Assembly: GCF_022605725.1 (NCBI RefSeq)
Contig: NC_065549.1
Coordinates: forward strand, 40,315,690 to 40,379,689
Source of the DNA: Anthonomus grandis grandis
Taxonomy: Eukaryota; Arthropoda; Insecta; Coleoptera; Curculionidae
Reading direction: 5' to 3'
DNA: 64,000 bases
Shown: positions 33,641 through 45,080 of the stretch, in pieces
Layout of the letters: every line of letters begins with the position of its first letter
Position numbering within the stretch: the first letter of the stretch is position 1
Position numbers and translations under genes: made by a program
The notes under the pieces: generated by a model
Told to the model about the DNA's origin: nothing
The model's input: only the letters and a program-made list of their open reading frames with translations
The model's database searches: none

Positions 33641-35440
33641 ATCTACAAATAATATATATTTACTAATTCTAATTTTGCCGAAATACAGTGTAATAATTAA
33701 TTTGAATTAACTGAGTTATAACACCTAACAGGCCTAATTCTTGCTTTTGTTTAATATACGTAAAAAAAAATTACCATAGATTACCGATTATATATTCTGT
33801 CAACGTTTCGATCTCTATTAGATCATCTTCAGGACTAGATATTGTAGATCGTCCTCGTTAATACTAACTGAAATATGACAATCAATTCAAAAAGTTATTT
33901 AGTTTTTTCCGTGCTCTAGATGTTACAGGAGATGAATTGCTGTGGTAAAGCTTAATAAATATTTACATTATTTACATTATTAAATGGTATCTTTCTAATT
34001 TAAATGTACTTTTCAACATTTTTTCAAATATTATACGCTCAAAATTCAATTACATAAGAGACGACTAATGTATAGTTAGGTCACCCTAGATTCTATTTTT
34101 AAAATAAATTAACTTAACAGTTTTTATTCAGGGTGATTAGTTAATTAATTTTTTTAAGTACCCGTTAGAAACATTAAACGGTCATCACAAGTAATGGTAA
34201 TAATAACTTAAGAAGAAATATAATTATTAAGAACAAAAAATGATTAAAGAAGGATAAAAATATAAATACTTAACCTAACCTAAGCCATAATACAAATTGA
34301 TACCTTTTTCTATTCACAGTATTCTTAGTTGTTATAAAGATTTAATAAAAAATTTCGATTCATCTGAATATGTGATTGCAGATTATTAAAATTCTCTTTA
34401 GCATTTAAGATTTTTACATTTAAAAATTCATTGCAGTCTACCGGGTGATTATTAATGTATGACAATTTAAAAAAGTAAAATATAAAAAATTTCAAAAAAC
34501 AAAAGCTAAAGAAAAAGTTAAAAGGAAAGAGAAAGTCTCTTTTAATAAAGTGTATATCGATCCCTGTTGTTTATAAGAGCTTGACATCTGTAGGATAGGA
34601 TATATAATAATAGGATTTAAGTCAGAAAACTGTGCATGCCATAGCAACTTTGAAATTTTATGCTACTGCAAAGTTTTTAGCAGCTCTTCCAACATACGGT
34701 CATGCATTGTCTTGCAGGATTAGAAAATATTTACAAAATTCTGCAGCGCATGTGTGAACAATATGTTCCATCATTTAATCCCGATATTCGTTTGCTGTTG
34801 ATAGTCAAAAAGAGTGTCAATCTTCCCCAAGCTGTTTCCATATTTAAAGCTTTAAAAAAAAAAAATAATTTATTGCAAGCACTAAAAGACTGCCATGCAC
34901 AACTATGTATTTTTATGAGAAACAGAGTTAATTGTTTACAATTGCTTTTAAAAACTAGAACCTAATATTCTACAAGCGACTTTTCATTCCAGCTGATTTA
35001 GCATTCAATTTAGCTCTTCTAAGCGTGAATGTATTCAGAATCTGCATTATAATCAACTTACTTATTGAAATTCGATTTCTTTACTTACACGATTAAATAG
35101 ATAAATAATTTACTTCGTTATTAACCTAGATGTATAATATACCTATAGTGGTATTTTTAACTGCAATTTCATTACACTAGACATTTTAAATGTTTTTTTT
35201 ATCAATAAAAAGCGTTATTGTTCATTGCACTGGAAGTAAGGCTGTGGAGCATTTGTTGTCTAAAATAATTAAATAAATATAAACATAATTTAGGTTTTCT
35301 TTTTATTACTTAATTTTACCAATTATTATTCTTTACTGTGAAACCCACAAGTAAACAAATTTTAATTACTAATTTAGGTCCTTAAGTAAAATTTTTCTAT
35401 TTGAATATTTTTTTTATAAAGCCAAAAAAGTTCCACTTTA
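33641..35440. other. Unassigned stretch with a possible transposase fragment
   Basis: 34640-34740 (+) reads IATLKFYATAKFLAAL, recalling the start of Harbinger-type nucleases, and 34702-34965 (+) is an 87-codon frame in another phase. Neither is convincing. The hammerhead-like motif at 33799-33832 is listed separately. The rest shows nothing. Confidence 0.25.
33799..33832 (-). ncRNA. Hammerhead-like motif, probable PLE remnant
   Basis: On the minus strand, CTGAAGA is followed by a stem (GATCT/AGATC) and then GAAACGTTGAC. The layout is that of the PLE-associated hammerhead with a changed core. No PLE coding sequence is visible next to it. Confidence 0.4.
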
Positions 35441-35441
35441 A

Positions 35442-35639
35442 AAGCCAGAAGTCGACCACCTGGACCTTTTAACAGCCAATTTAAATAACAAATATCACCA
35501 ATTGGCCGAGAACGTGCCATTTTTCGATCGTTTAGGCAGATCTTCGTCTAATCCGAGAGCCATTATTAAAATTGAACCGTTTAATATAAATGCAAATAGG
35601 GAGTTGGGACGCTGTAGAACAATAAGACCCAATCGCTAA
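35442..35639 (+). CDS. Unrecognised open frame, candidate terminal exon
   Basis: 66 codons from an AAAG (possible 3' splice site ending at 35444, preceded by pyrimidine-rich TTTTTTTT upstream) to TAA at 35637-35639. The translation includes EVDHLDLLTANLNNKYHQL, then PFFDRLGRSSSNPR and ends GRCRTIRPNR. It has no Met start, so it could only be an internal-to-last exon. Its G+C is clearly above the flanking sequence and its residue mix is protein-like. I do not recognise the family; it could also be an old transposon piece. Confidence 0.35.
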   Translation, partial: KPEVDHLDLLTANLNNKYHQLAENVPFFDRLGRSSSNPRAIIKIEPFNINANRELGRCRTIRPNR

Positions 35640-35774
35640 CAATTTGGCTTGCTTCTGTTGGTAGTTTGACCTATTTTAGTTAATTTTCTAAATAGTTTTC
35701 CGCTACACAGTTCATCATTTCTCATAACGTATGCAGGACATAAATAAGTCATGACGTTTTTCAACGAATCTGAA

Positions 35775-36580
35775 ATAAACTGCTTAAACAAAATTTAAAT
35801 TATTTATGCTGCATTAATTAATGTCGAAAGTAGAAATTCCTGTACGGCATATGAGTTTTTTATGCTTTTTGTTTTATACAGTTTCTATTTTATTTGAATC
35901 AGTAACTACTCTTAATAATGTAATGTCTTTGCTGAATCATTCAGCCTTCTATTCATGCCTTCTTGACATTTCTCCATCAAACCATAAAAAGAAAAAGAAA
36001 AGCGATAATAATAAAAGAAATAAGTGGTTCAGAGTACGCAAAGCCATTAAGAGATCAAAATACAAATCCATCATATTACCTTTCTGATCCTAATCCCTAT
36101 ATCTTAAATCTGTATTATATATCTGTATCTATTATAAACCTGTGTCTGAATATTGTGGTCTGGAATCATATTCTTAGTTTGCAATTGTTGTTTTAAGTAC
36201 ATTTATAAAAAATATCTAGATATATAAATTATGACAATCTATAACTTGTATCCAATTTTTTTTAACCTACTCTAAATAAAAACCTACTATAGTTAAAATA
36301 ACCTACTTTAAATACCCGTTTTATAAACAGACACACACACAATATTTGTCATATTCAGAATCAAACATATAAATAAATATGGGTCATGAAAAATAGGAAT
36401 ACTTAATAATTCATTAATAATAATTTATAAAATATCATGATAATTGTGCATAACTTAAATGGATATGACATTTTACTCTTCATACCTTATTTTGTATTAT
36501 TTGAAAAGCAAGCCGTATTGTATATAAACTAAGATATTAAATATAGCTGAGGTTCTTTTGAAAGGTAACTATAATTGTAC
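35775..36580 (+). repeat. Family R dispersed repeat, copy 3
   Basis: The least decayed copy. An 88-codon frame (35821-36087) starts with a hydrophobic segment (CFLFYTVSILFESV) and ends in a basic tail HKKKKKSDNNKRNKWF...KAIKRSKYKS; its basic end is shared with copy 2. The repeat ends at GGTAACTATAATTG near 36570. Whether the frame encodes a protein is unknown. Confidence 0.7.
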
Positions 36581-36586
36581 TATATA

Positions 36587-36695
36587 ATAAACTGCTAAAA
36601 CAGAATTTAAATTGTCATGAGTTTTCAATACTTTTTGTTTATACAGTTTCTATTTTATTTGAATTAGTATCTACTCTTATTAATGTATAAATCTT
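36587..36695 (+). repeat. Family R partial copy, tandem to copy 3
   Basis: AACTGCTAAAACAGAATTTAA and ATACAGTTTCTATTTTATTTGAAT repeat the start of copy 3 (35779-35900), with an internal deletion. It begins directly where copy 3 ends, so the two are in tandem. Confidence 0.65.
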
Positions 36696-37874
36696 TAAAC
36701 ATACATGTGAAAGAAAATTGATTGAATTCCGAAAATAATTTACTAATTCACGATTTTAATATAGCTAGTAATTATATTTAATAAAACATTATATTTTATA
36801 TTTTTATATTTAATAAAAAATAATTTATATTTAATTATTCTTATCATATAATAATTCCATAATAAATTAACTTTAATTATTACGAAATACCAAATATTTT
36901 TTACTTTATAAATATTATACCTAAAAAATTCCAACATTGGCCCTTAAAAAAAATATTTCATATGAGAATAAAAAAGATATGTAACGAAAGTGAAATATTT
37001 ACACCAAAATAATTTAAGTTTTAAAGGAAAAATCATTCATTTAAGTATTTCAATAGTAAGGAATAAAGAGCAATTGCCTGCCAGGGCCCTCCATTATCCA
37101 ATATAACTTTAAAGATTACGGAAACAAAAAGCAAAATCGGGGAAAAACTTTCATTAGTCTGGAAGAAAGTTTCTTAAAACTACCGTTGCGAGAAAAAAAT
37201 AGGACTGCTTTAATCCGAGTAAGAATACCAGGCAAAGAAACAAGAAAAATTACTTTGCCTTGATAGAGGCAAGTTTAAGCACTATTCTTTTTGTAATTCT
37301 TTTTTTAGTCTTCGTAATGCCAGCATTAGAAATTAATCAAATTGAGTGATACTTAATCGATAGCGGACGGTGAAGAAGAGACTGTAAAAATAAATTCAAG
37401 ACCCTTCTTAGTAGTTTTTCTACTAAATATAAAGAAGACAATAATTTGTTAAAGCTTTGTTTTAACTGAATATTTGATGTATTACGATTTCAGTAATAAT
37501 TCTATGGGTAAAATGTATTTAAAGACTGTTGAATTCGTTTCGACCATTTGAAATTGCTAAATATTAAGTACGCATTCTGCCTTTAAGTTAAGAACCTAAA
37601 AGCCAAATTAGTGAAAAAGGAAAGTATTAGGACTGGAAGAGGATAGTTACCATTTTTAGTATTTTTGTTTTTGGGATTTCTGGTTTTAGCCTTAGTAAAA
37701 CCAAGAAATTTCTTCTGGATCCTTGAAGATCTTTGCTATCTATCTTCTAAAGAAACTTGATACTCACTTCAAAGCGTAATATCTCAAAAATTAATGGACG
37801 CATTTACGTTAAATAAAAAGTATCGAAATAAGGAAGGTATTCCAAAGCAGTTCTAAAATATACATCCACAATAT
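36696..37874. other. Unassigned stretch
   Basis: Strongly AT-rich to 37070. 37070-37270 has more G+C and contains a 25-bp sequence repeated exactly at 44489-44513. No gene recognised. Confidence 0.4.
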
Positions 37875-38130
37875 ATAAATATTATTTATAATCTTCTTCT
37901 ACTTCTTCTTCCTTAATTACAATAGACTCGCGTCGTATTTCGACGGCTGCCTAATTTTGTTGTTTATTATGAACCTACAGTTTAATGTGGGTTCCGAACC
38001 ACAAGTGCTTTGTTTTTATAAGACAAATACAAGCAACCATGCCCATGCCAGGATTCGAACCTGAGACCACACATCATCCTGAGATCACATCGTGAACACT
38101 TTGCTCACGGTGCTACCGAGGTCGGCTATT
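37875..38130 (-). repeat. SINE-2: tRNA-derived SINE
   Basis: On the minus strand a tRNA-like head starts near 38130 (GCCGACCTCGGTAGCACCG) and includes the RNA polymerase III B-box GGTTCGAATCC at 38061-38051. An A-box-like GGTAGCACCGTG lies upstream. The body ends in a purine-rich GAAGAAGAAG stretch near 37880. The body and the head end recur in SINE-1 at 15847-15985. Confidence 0.7.
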
Positions 38131-38149
38131 TATATTCTGTGGATGTGTC

Positions 38150-38726
38150 TGCTCAGAACTATGTAAATTAGTTTTCTGGATAATTGAGAAAAGAAAAAAA
38201 CATAATTGAATAAAAAATATGAATCATAAAAATCATTGCAATTTGATAATGTAAATCATCAAATCCTTCTCAAAAAACTAGAAAATTGAAGTTTTTATCT
38301 TCACAGTATCACTTTTATCCGATCTTACTTACGAGACACTTCATAGGTGACACTGGTTGCTGGTGTATGATCAGCAGAAAGTGTAATAAATATCGAAATT
38401 TTAGGCGTTTAATGCTGGGCCTCATATTATTTTTCAAATGTATCATGACATATTTGCTGATGATACGGCAGTGTTTGTGGCAGGTTAGATTTGAGAAGGT
38501 CTTTGGCAAAAGCAGAAGAATGATATGCTAAAAACAGACTCATTCTTATTTGCACTATAACTAATCAGGTAATATTTGTATTAAGGGATTTTATTAAAAG
38601 AATGTAAAGTTTTTAGTGGTACAGGTGGGTTTAATATTGTAATGGGTAAAGCACTCAAGAGATCAAATTACAAACCGATCACATTACGTTTTTGGTTTTA
38701 ATACTTATATATAAACATTAGTGTAT
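38150..38726 (+). repeat. Family R dispersed repeat, copy 4, upstream part
   Basis: Matches copy 5 (40135-40620) closely. Contains a reverse transcriptase remnant FADDTAVFV at 38453-38479 followed by AKAEEWYAKNRLIL, then KALKRSNYKPI near 38645. This shows that family R derives from a LINE. Broken at 38726 by LINE-E. Confidence 0.75.
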
Positions 38727-39744
38727 TATAATAATAATAAAAAGCCTTTATTTTTAACTCAGCGAATTTCAACAGAGCTGTTTGGTTAACCGAGCATACA
38801 AAATACAATCAAAAATTACATAATATTAGTAAATATAATTTAATAATAAAGCAAAAGAGGAGAAAAATTAAAATATTACAAAATGATGGTCTACTGTTGA
38901 CTGAAGTCAATAACGATACACGATGGTGTAGACATATTATATTTTATATTTTTATTTATGTTAGTGTGAGTCAGTGTGTAGTTTTCGTATTTAGATAAGT
39001 CTGATATTGCCCTAATGCGGCGAAACGTGTAACCTTTTAGTAGATGCTTGGTTTGTGAGACTTATTAAAATTGAGTTTACTTTCTCCTCCTTTGGTCATA
39101 TATTTAAGTCGCTTTAAGAATAATGGATGATTATTTTGAATTACTATTTAACATGTATAATCACTTCAACTCAGAATGCTTATGGCTAACATGATCCCTT
39201 CTCTTTAAATTGTAAATAAATCGCATGCCTTTTTGCAGCTTATACTGATAACCGATATCCAAAACAGACATGAACACATAGTCACAATAATTACCCACTT
39301 AAAGGGCCAAAGATTTATAAAGTTGCTTTTTTAAATTTTAATTTAAAATATATATTAAATTTTGTATAAATTTCTAAGTAAAATATAACTTTTAATAACT
39401 ATGTTTGCTACGTGGTTTCGAAAACGAAGATTTGTGTTTATAAGTATACTCAAATTTTTGTATTAAGTTACAATATTAGGTTTCTCCTTGTTCATGATTA
39501 GAATTATGTTTGTCTTAGCCCAGTTCTTATTGTGGCCCATATACATAACATCAGACTTACTAAGATTTATTTTCAAACAATTATTTGTTGAATAATGTAT
39601 CTGCTTAAAAGCACGATGCATTTGCTGCAAAAAACTGTCGTAAACCTGGGTAGGTATCATCGGCATATTGATAGATATTATTCTTGCTAACAATTTAATG
39701 TATGTTTATCGTAAATACATATAGGCGTATATTCTATAAAATCT
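38727..39744 (-). pseudogene. LINE-E: 5'-truncated LINE inserted in family R copy 4
   Basis: The 3' end carries (TAT)n then AATAAAGGC on the minus strand near 38745-38760. Upstream, 39693-39463 encodes an RT-thumb-type segment (FKQIHYSTNNCLKINLSKSDVMYMGHN), continuing with a weak NLSILINTNLRFRNHV match. Family R resumes at 39745, as comparison with copy 5 shows. A hammerhead-like motif in the opposite orientation lies at 39001-39030, so a PLE scrap may also be included. Confidence 0.6.
39001..39030 (+). ncRNA. Hammerhead-like motif, probable PLE remnant
   Basis: CTGATAT, then a GCC/GGC-based stem, then GAAACGTGT, in the hammerhead core order with changes. Weakest of the three such motifs in the window. 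Confidence 0.35.
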
Positions 39745-40030
39745 TGTGTAAATATATTCATTATTATAACCTAATACTTGTTTTGTATTTTTTTTAAATA
39801 TAGGAAACTCAGTATATAAATACCTCTGGTCTACAAATAACAATATGCACTAACCAACATTAGGAAAATTAATCTTAATAAAATTACTAAAACTAACAAA
39901 AATTATGCATAACTTAAATGGACACAACTTTTTAAATTTTATATCTTTAACCTATTTTGTATTACACAAAAAGCAAGGTGGATTGTAAATTGAGATATGA
40001 AATATTTCTAATTTTCTTTAATATAATTGT
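39745..40030 (+). repeat. Family R dispersed repeat, copy 4, downstream part
   Basis: Continues copy 4 after LINE-E: GGAAACTCAGTATATAAATAC near 39803 and GCATAACTTAAATGGACACA near 39907, ending near ATATAATTG at 40025. Confidence 0.75.
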
Positions 40031-40116
40031 CCAATATATATATGTATAATATATATTTCTCAACCCCATTTACTTAGAAATATTTTACTTGGACCACTAT
40101 ATAATCCAAAGACGCT

Positions 40117-41033
40117 GCAATGTGACTTAGTAGACTATGTAAATTAGTTATCTGGATAATTCACAAAAGAAAAAACATAATTAAATAAATACACTTAAGA
40201 AATATGTATCATAAAAAGCAATGCAATTTAATCCTATAATAGACTTCAACTTACGTAACGCTTTTAATTGCGTAGATCATAGGTAATGCAGGTTGCCAGT
40301 ATGTCATCAGCAGAAAGTGTAATAAATATCGATATCTCAAGCGTTTAATGCTGGACCTCATATTATTCCTAATATGTATTATGACTTTTTGCTGATGACA
40401 CGGCAGTGTTTGTGGTAGGTCATGTTTGAAAAGGTCTTTAACAAAAGCAGAACAATGGCTTACTTTAAACAGACCCATTCTTAAACACACTAAAACTAAT
40501 CAGGTGATTTTTGTGCTAAGCGTTTTTGTTAAAAGAGTGTAAAGTAAGTTTAATGTAAAGCCCTCGAAAGATCAAATTACAAACCCATCATATTACCTTT
40601 TTAATATATATAAGATATTATAGACACATATTCAAGGAAATCTTGAGGTCTGGAAACAAATTATTTTACTTTTTTTGCAATTATCATTTTGAGTAGATGC
40701 AATTGTAAGTAGATATCTAAATATATCCATTATTTTAAATTAAAACTTGTTTTCTTCTATTTTTAATATAGAAAACTCAGTATATGAAGTATACTCAGTA
40801 GTATACTCAGTACATCTGGTATAAAAATAATATTATGCACTGACTAACATTTGGAAAACTAATGTTATTCAATTACTAAAACCAATATTTTGAAAATTAT
40901 GCATAACTTAAATGGACACAACTTTTTAATTTTTATACCTTTAATTTATTTTATATTACACAAAAAACAAGATGGATTGTAAATTGAGATAAGAAATATT
41001 GCTGAGTTTCTTTAGGTAAATATAATTATCCTT
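40117..41033 (+). repeat. Family R dispersed repeat, copy 5
   Basis: Uninterrupted counterpart of copy 4. FADDTAVFVVG at 40388-40420 and a following TKAEQWLTLNRPI stretch are reverse transcriptase remnants. The later RT and thumb are missing, and the sequence passes to the 3' UTR-like part ending at GGTAAATATAATT near 41025. Copies 4 and 5 share this internal structure, so they probably arose by local duplication. Confidence 0.75.
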
Positions 41034-42519
41034 TGAATATATTAGCAGTATGTATTTTTTTATCCTATTTACTTGTAAATATATTACTATAATTAATTTG
41101 CATTAATTGAACAGTACCACATAAAAGTAATTGCTATGATAAAGCTTAAGAAGCATAAACGTTATGTACAATATTAAATGGCACCTTTGATAACAAATTG
41201 TACCTATTTTTATTAAACATATGACGACTACTATCAAATCTAAAGTCACTGCAATGGCATTAAAAACATAATAAAGAATATAATTAACAAGAACAAATGA
41301 TAAATGATTATATAACTGATAAATATGTTTTGAAAAGAAAGATAGAGAGGCATATTCCCATAGCACCAAGGTAAAACAAGATTAGGTCGTGATAGAATTT
41401 ATCCTTTCTGCAGGCTATATATATAACGTCCAACGATGGAATCTCAAATCAATATTACCTGTGGCAAAACTGTATTTCTTTTTTCAAATTTCTATTTCTC
41501 TTTTTCAAACGTATTATAATATAGGCAATTTTTTTTTTAAGTTCGCCAAGACAAGATTACTTTTTTTACTTAAAAAGCTTCATATTTTAAAATTATGTAT
41601 TCCAAATAAAAAAAAATCGACAGACAACAAATTTAGGGCAAATTCTTTCCACGCTTCTCCTGTATTACCCACCTTTGAAGATAATCCAATACTAAGTTAC
41701 AAAAAAACATGTAAGTACCTTTTTGATGAAAAAGCATATTAGATTTCATCTAAACCTTAAATTTTTCGATAAGCCTTTGACAATATAAACATTGTTCATT
41801 AAAAATATACTCAACCACTCTAAAATGTAGGTTTATTTGCAGAAATTAATAAAACTTTTTCAGCTGCATTTTCTATAACCGAGTACGTTTTTCTCTGTAG
41901 TAATTTTTGGTGTCTTAAACACTAATAAATGATAGTATCTGTATCTTAGCCTGTTGCTTCTATAAATTTTATAATTTTTGATTTCAAAAGCCTTGTAGGG
42001 CCTTATGGACCAGTGTCACAGGGTATTCTTGATGTTAAAAAATCAATGAATTCTAATCTTTTAGGTTACTTATTGTCGGAAAATAAATAATCTTGTCCAT
42101 TACCCTCTTAACTACTACACTTTGCCTCAATTTAATTATATTTGTTCTTACGATATTCTATTTATAAGTGCTCCCATTTGATTTTATGACACCGAACTAT
42201 TTACATCTCTGATACCTCTCTTTCTCAGCAGTATGCTCAGACTTAATTGTTTTTAAAAATATTTATTAGGATTCTTGTAAAAATTTTTAAATGTTTAATG
42301 CCAATATGGCTGTATTTACTAGAAATTTCAGAATGTTCTGTTTAACAAAAATTTATAAAATCGTTAGAAGAGTTTTTAAAATATTAGGGTTTTTCTAAAG
42401 ATTGTCATAATATTTAAAAATTATTGCGAGTGCTTTCTGGAAGGTCTATAAGAAAGAGACAGATAATTAGAAAATAGATATAAATTATTTCCTTAATACG
42501 TTTTTAATTTAGCACTTAA
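41034..42519. other. Stretch without a recognised feature
   Basis: AT-rich. A 117-codon frame at 41389-41742 (+) has low-complexity, Phe/Lys-rich translation and no recognisable motif, so I do not call it a gene. Confidence 0.4.
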
Positions 42520-42521
42520 TA

Positions 42522-44107
42522 CAGGGTGGTCCAATTTAAACGTCATTAGTTTTAATACGTGATCAGGAATTAAAAAAAAATAGACTTTTATTATAAAATT
42601 TTTCTCAGAAATGTTTAATTACAAAGATACAGGGTGTAAAAGTTAAGAATAATTATTTGTTTATTTATCATAACTTTTAAACTCCCGGCTCAATTTTAAT
42701 TAAATTTCGCTTGCAGATTATTGTAGTAGATTAGTGATGAAGCCAATTTTTTAAAAAATTCCCAGTGGCGTAATATACGGGGGGGGGACTTGGTCCTTTT
42801 TTGCCTCAAATCTGCGAGTCAATAATTATTATTAATAAAATATATAGTTACATTATCGTTTAATATTTAAATATCATTCTTTAACAGGTTTATGGTTTTA
42901 TTTAAAAAAAATATTATGGTGATTTGATTAGTAATTACTATTTTTGAGAAGGCTATTTTCATAGTACAGTTATAATTGTTTTTTGTTAAACGTTAGTGGT
43001 CAATGAAGATAGCTTAAAATCGAAAATATGTCTCCCTTTCCGTTTTAAATTATATTTGTATTATAAATCGTAGAGAAAAGTTTATTAAACAAAAACTGGA
43101 TATCAATAAATTTTCTACAATTTTTTTGAGGCATACTTGTACAAACAAACAATGGTAATAAAGTTTAAGGGCGTCAAAGTCACCTGAATAATTTGTTTTA
43201 TGTAATTTTTTTGTAACTTTGCCACTCTCTAATGGCTTGTCTCCGTTATTTATATAGAGTCGCTATTGGAAGATTAATTGTAGAATGAAATAGTAAGGAA
43301 ATAACATGTAAGCAAAATCTATTTTCAAAGAAGACCTTATAGATCCAGCAGTTTTTAGCTTTATGAAACTTAAAAAGCTGCATTAAAGCAGATATATATT
43401 ATCTCGTCTAAACCAAATTTATTTTTTCATAAAAAGTCAACTGTTAGATTCTCTATTTAATTTTGAAGAAAAAAAAGTTACTCATGCAAAATTATGATTT
43501 AGGGCACTGTTTTTGAAATATCTTAATTTAATTGTTCAGAAATACCTGCTAAAATGTTGCAATAATTTATAAAAAAAAAAGGAAATCGGGCTTGATTTGT
43601 AAAAAAGTTGAATATAATGATCAAACGTTACTTTAAATAATTATTTAATTTAACAGGTATAATTTAAAATTCAAGCCTAGGTTTCTCTTTTTTTTTCAAA
43701 GTTTTTGCAGCATTTTAACTGGTATTTCTGTACAACTAAACTGTTTTAAAAACAGGGCCTTAAATCAAAATTTTGCAGAAGTAACTTCTCTTTCCAAATT
43801 AAATGAAGAATCTAACAGTTGACTTTTTATAAAAAAATATTTTATTGCCTCGAAGATTTGAGGCAAAAAAGGACCAAGTTCCTCCGTATGTTACGCCACT
43901 GGCAATTTTTTTAAAAATAAAAAATTGATTAAAATTGAGCTGGTAGTTTAAAAGTTATGAAAAATAAACAAATACTTATTCTTAACTTTAACACCCTGTA
44001 TCTTTGTTATTAAACATTTCTGAGAAAAATTTTATAATGAAAATCTATTTCTCTTTAAATTATCTATCACGTATTAAAATTGATGACGTTTAAACTGGAC
44101 TATCCTG
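42522..44107. mobile_element. MITE C: long palindromic TA-flanked MITE
   Basis: Ends CAGGGTGGTCCAATTTAAAC and, inverted, CAGGATAGTCCAGTTTAAAC, with TA on each side. The arms pair again through GGTCCTTTTTTGCCTCAAAT (42795 region against 43865 region) and AAAAAGTCAACTGTTAGATTC (43430 region against 43815 region). The left arm has about 580 bp (42838-43420) with no partner in the right arm, so an insertion or a one-sided deletion is implied. A second CAGGGTG start lies symmetrically inside each arm (42630 and 43998). Non-coding. Confidence 0.8.
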
Positions 44108-44109
44108 TA

Positions 44110-45061
44110 TATCCATGTATATGTCTCTTCTAACTCAAAAGAAAAATCTAGCTGATGATACCCTAAAAACTTATAGAAATATTAGCCACCCTATATAATA
44201 AACTATAGTATTTTAAAAGTAAGATGTTCTTAATAATTTTATTAATCACTCACTGAAAATTTTCGTGCTTGGGTAATGGTCTAGAAACTGAGCCCCATAA
44301 AAGGAAATCACGCCAAATAAAAAAAAACTATTTTGAATAATGACTACTTAAGCTAAAGCCAAATAAGGAAAAGATTGAATGAACCACTTCGCTTAAAACT
44401 ACACCCGGAAATATTCCAAATGGGGCCAACTTCTTTAAAATACTTGAGGGGGTATCTATGACTGCCCGCTTTCAACTTGAAAAGGAGAGAAACAAGAAAA
44501 ATTACTTTGCCTTTATATTAGGAACTTTTCAGGATCCACTTTTTTTGCATTTTTGTGGAAATGGAAGAAAATAATTAAAGTGCAGAATCAAGTTTTTTTT
44601 CTCTTTATTCGTTACGTTGGTTTCGTATATTGGGGTAGGTTTATTTTCATTTAAATTAATTTTAGCAGAAACAATTAATTTTTTTAAATATACATTTAGT
44701 AAAATAGTTTTAGTAGGTATAAAAAATCCGCAATTAAGTTATAAATATTTATAAAAAGATGCCATTGGAATTATCTAAGAATATAAGTGAGAATAATTGA
44801 CTAAACAATTTTATAAGCCATTATGTTAAAAAATAATTTTATTCATTATTTTGTAATATCAATTTCAGATGAAAACTGAAAAAATTGATTTGCTGTTAAT
44901 TGCAGATGTTATGATTCTATTTTTATACTCCACGAAAACCTGTATAAGCATTAGGAGAATTCTTTATAAGAAATCACAGACTGGAACAAAGTATAATAAC
45001 TCTAGAACAACAGTACTTCTCAGTTTTTAAAAAGAATTATTATTTTTAATGAATAAATAGC
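44110..45061. other. Stretch without a recognised feature
   Basis: AT-rich with a G+C-richer patch near 44270-44530 that carries the 25-bp sequence shared with 37237-37261. No gene seen. Confidence 0.4.
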
Positions 45062-45066
45062 AGCCG

Positions 45067-45080
45067 CACACAGGCGAATT
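45067..45080 (+). repeat. Transib left terminal inverted repeat
   Basis: CACACAGGCGAATT, exact inverted match to 47750-47763; similarity continues imperfectly for about 15 bp. Preceded by AGCCG. Confidence 0.88.

Noticed and set aside
34702..34965. Confident Harbinger nuclease
   Set aside because: Only one short motif-like stretch in a different frame from the main open frame; no catalytic motifs or ends seen.
38037..38130. A functional tRNA gene
   Set aside because: The B-box and a weak A-box are present, but no cloverleaf folds and a SINE body follows.
41389..41742. 117-codon plus-strand frame as a gene
   Set aside because: Low-complexity, Phe/Lys-rich translation of AT-rich DNA with no motif or repeat support.
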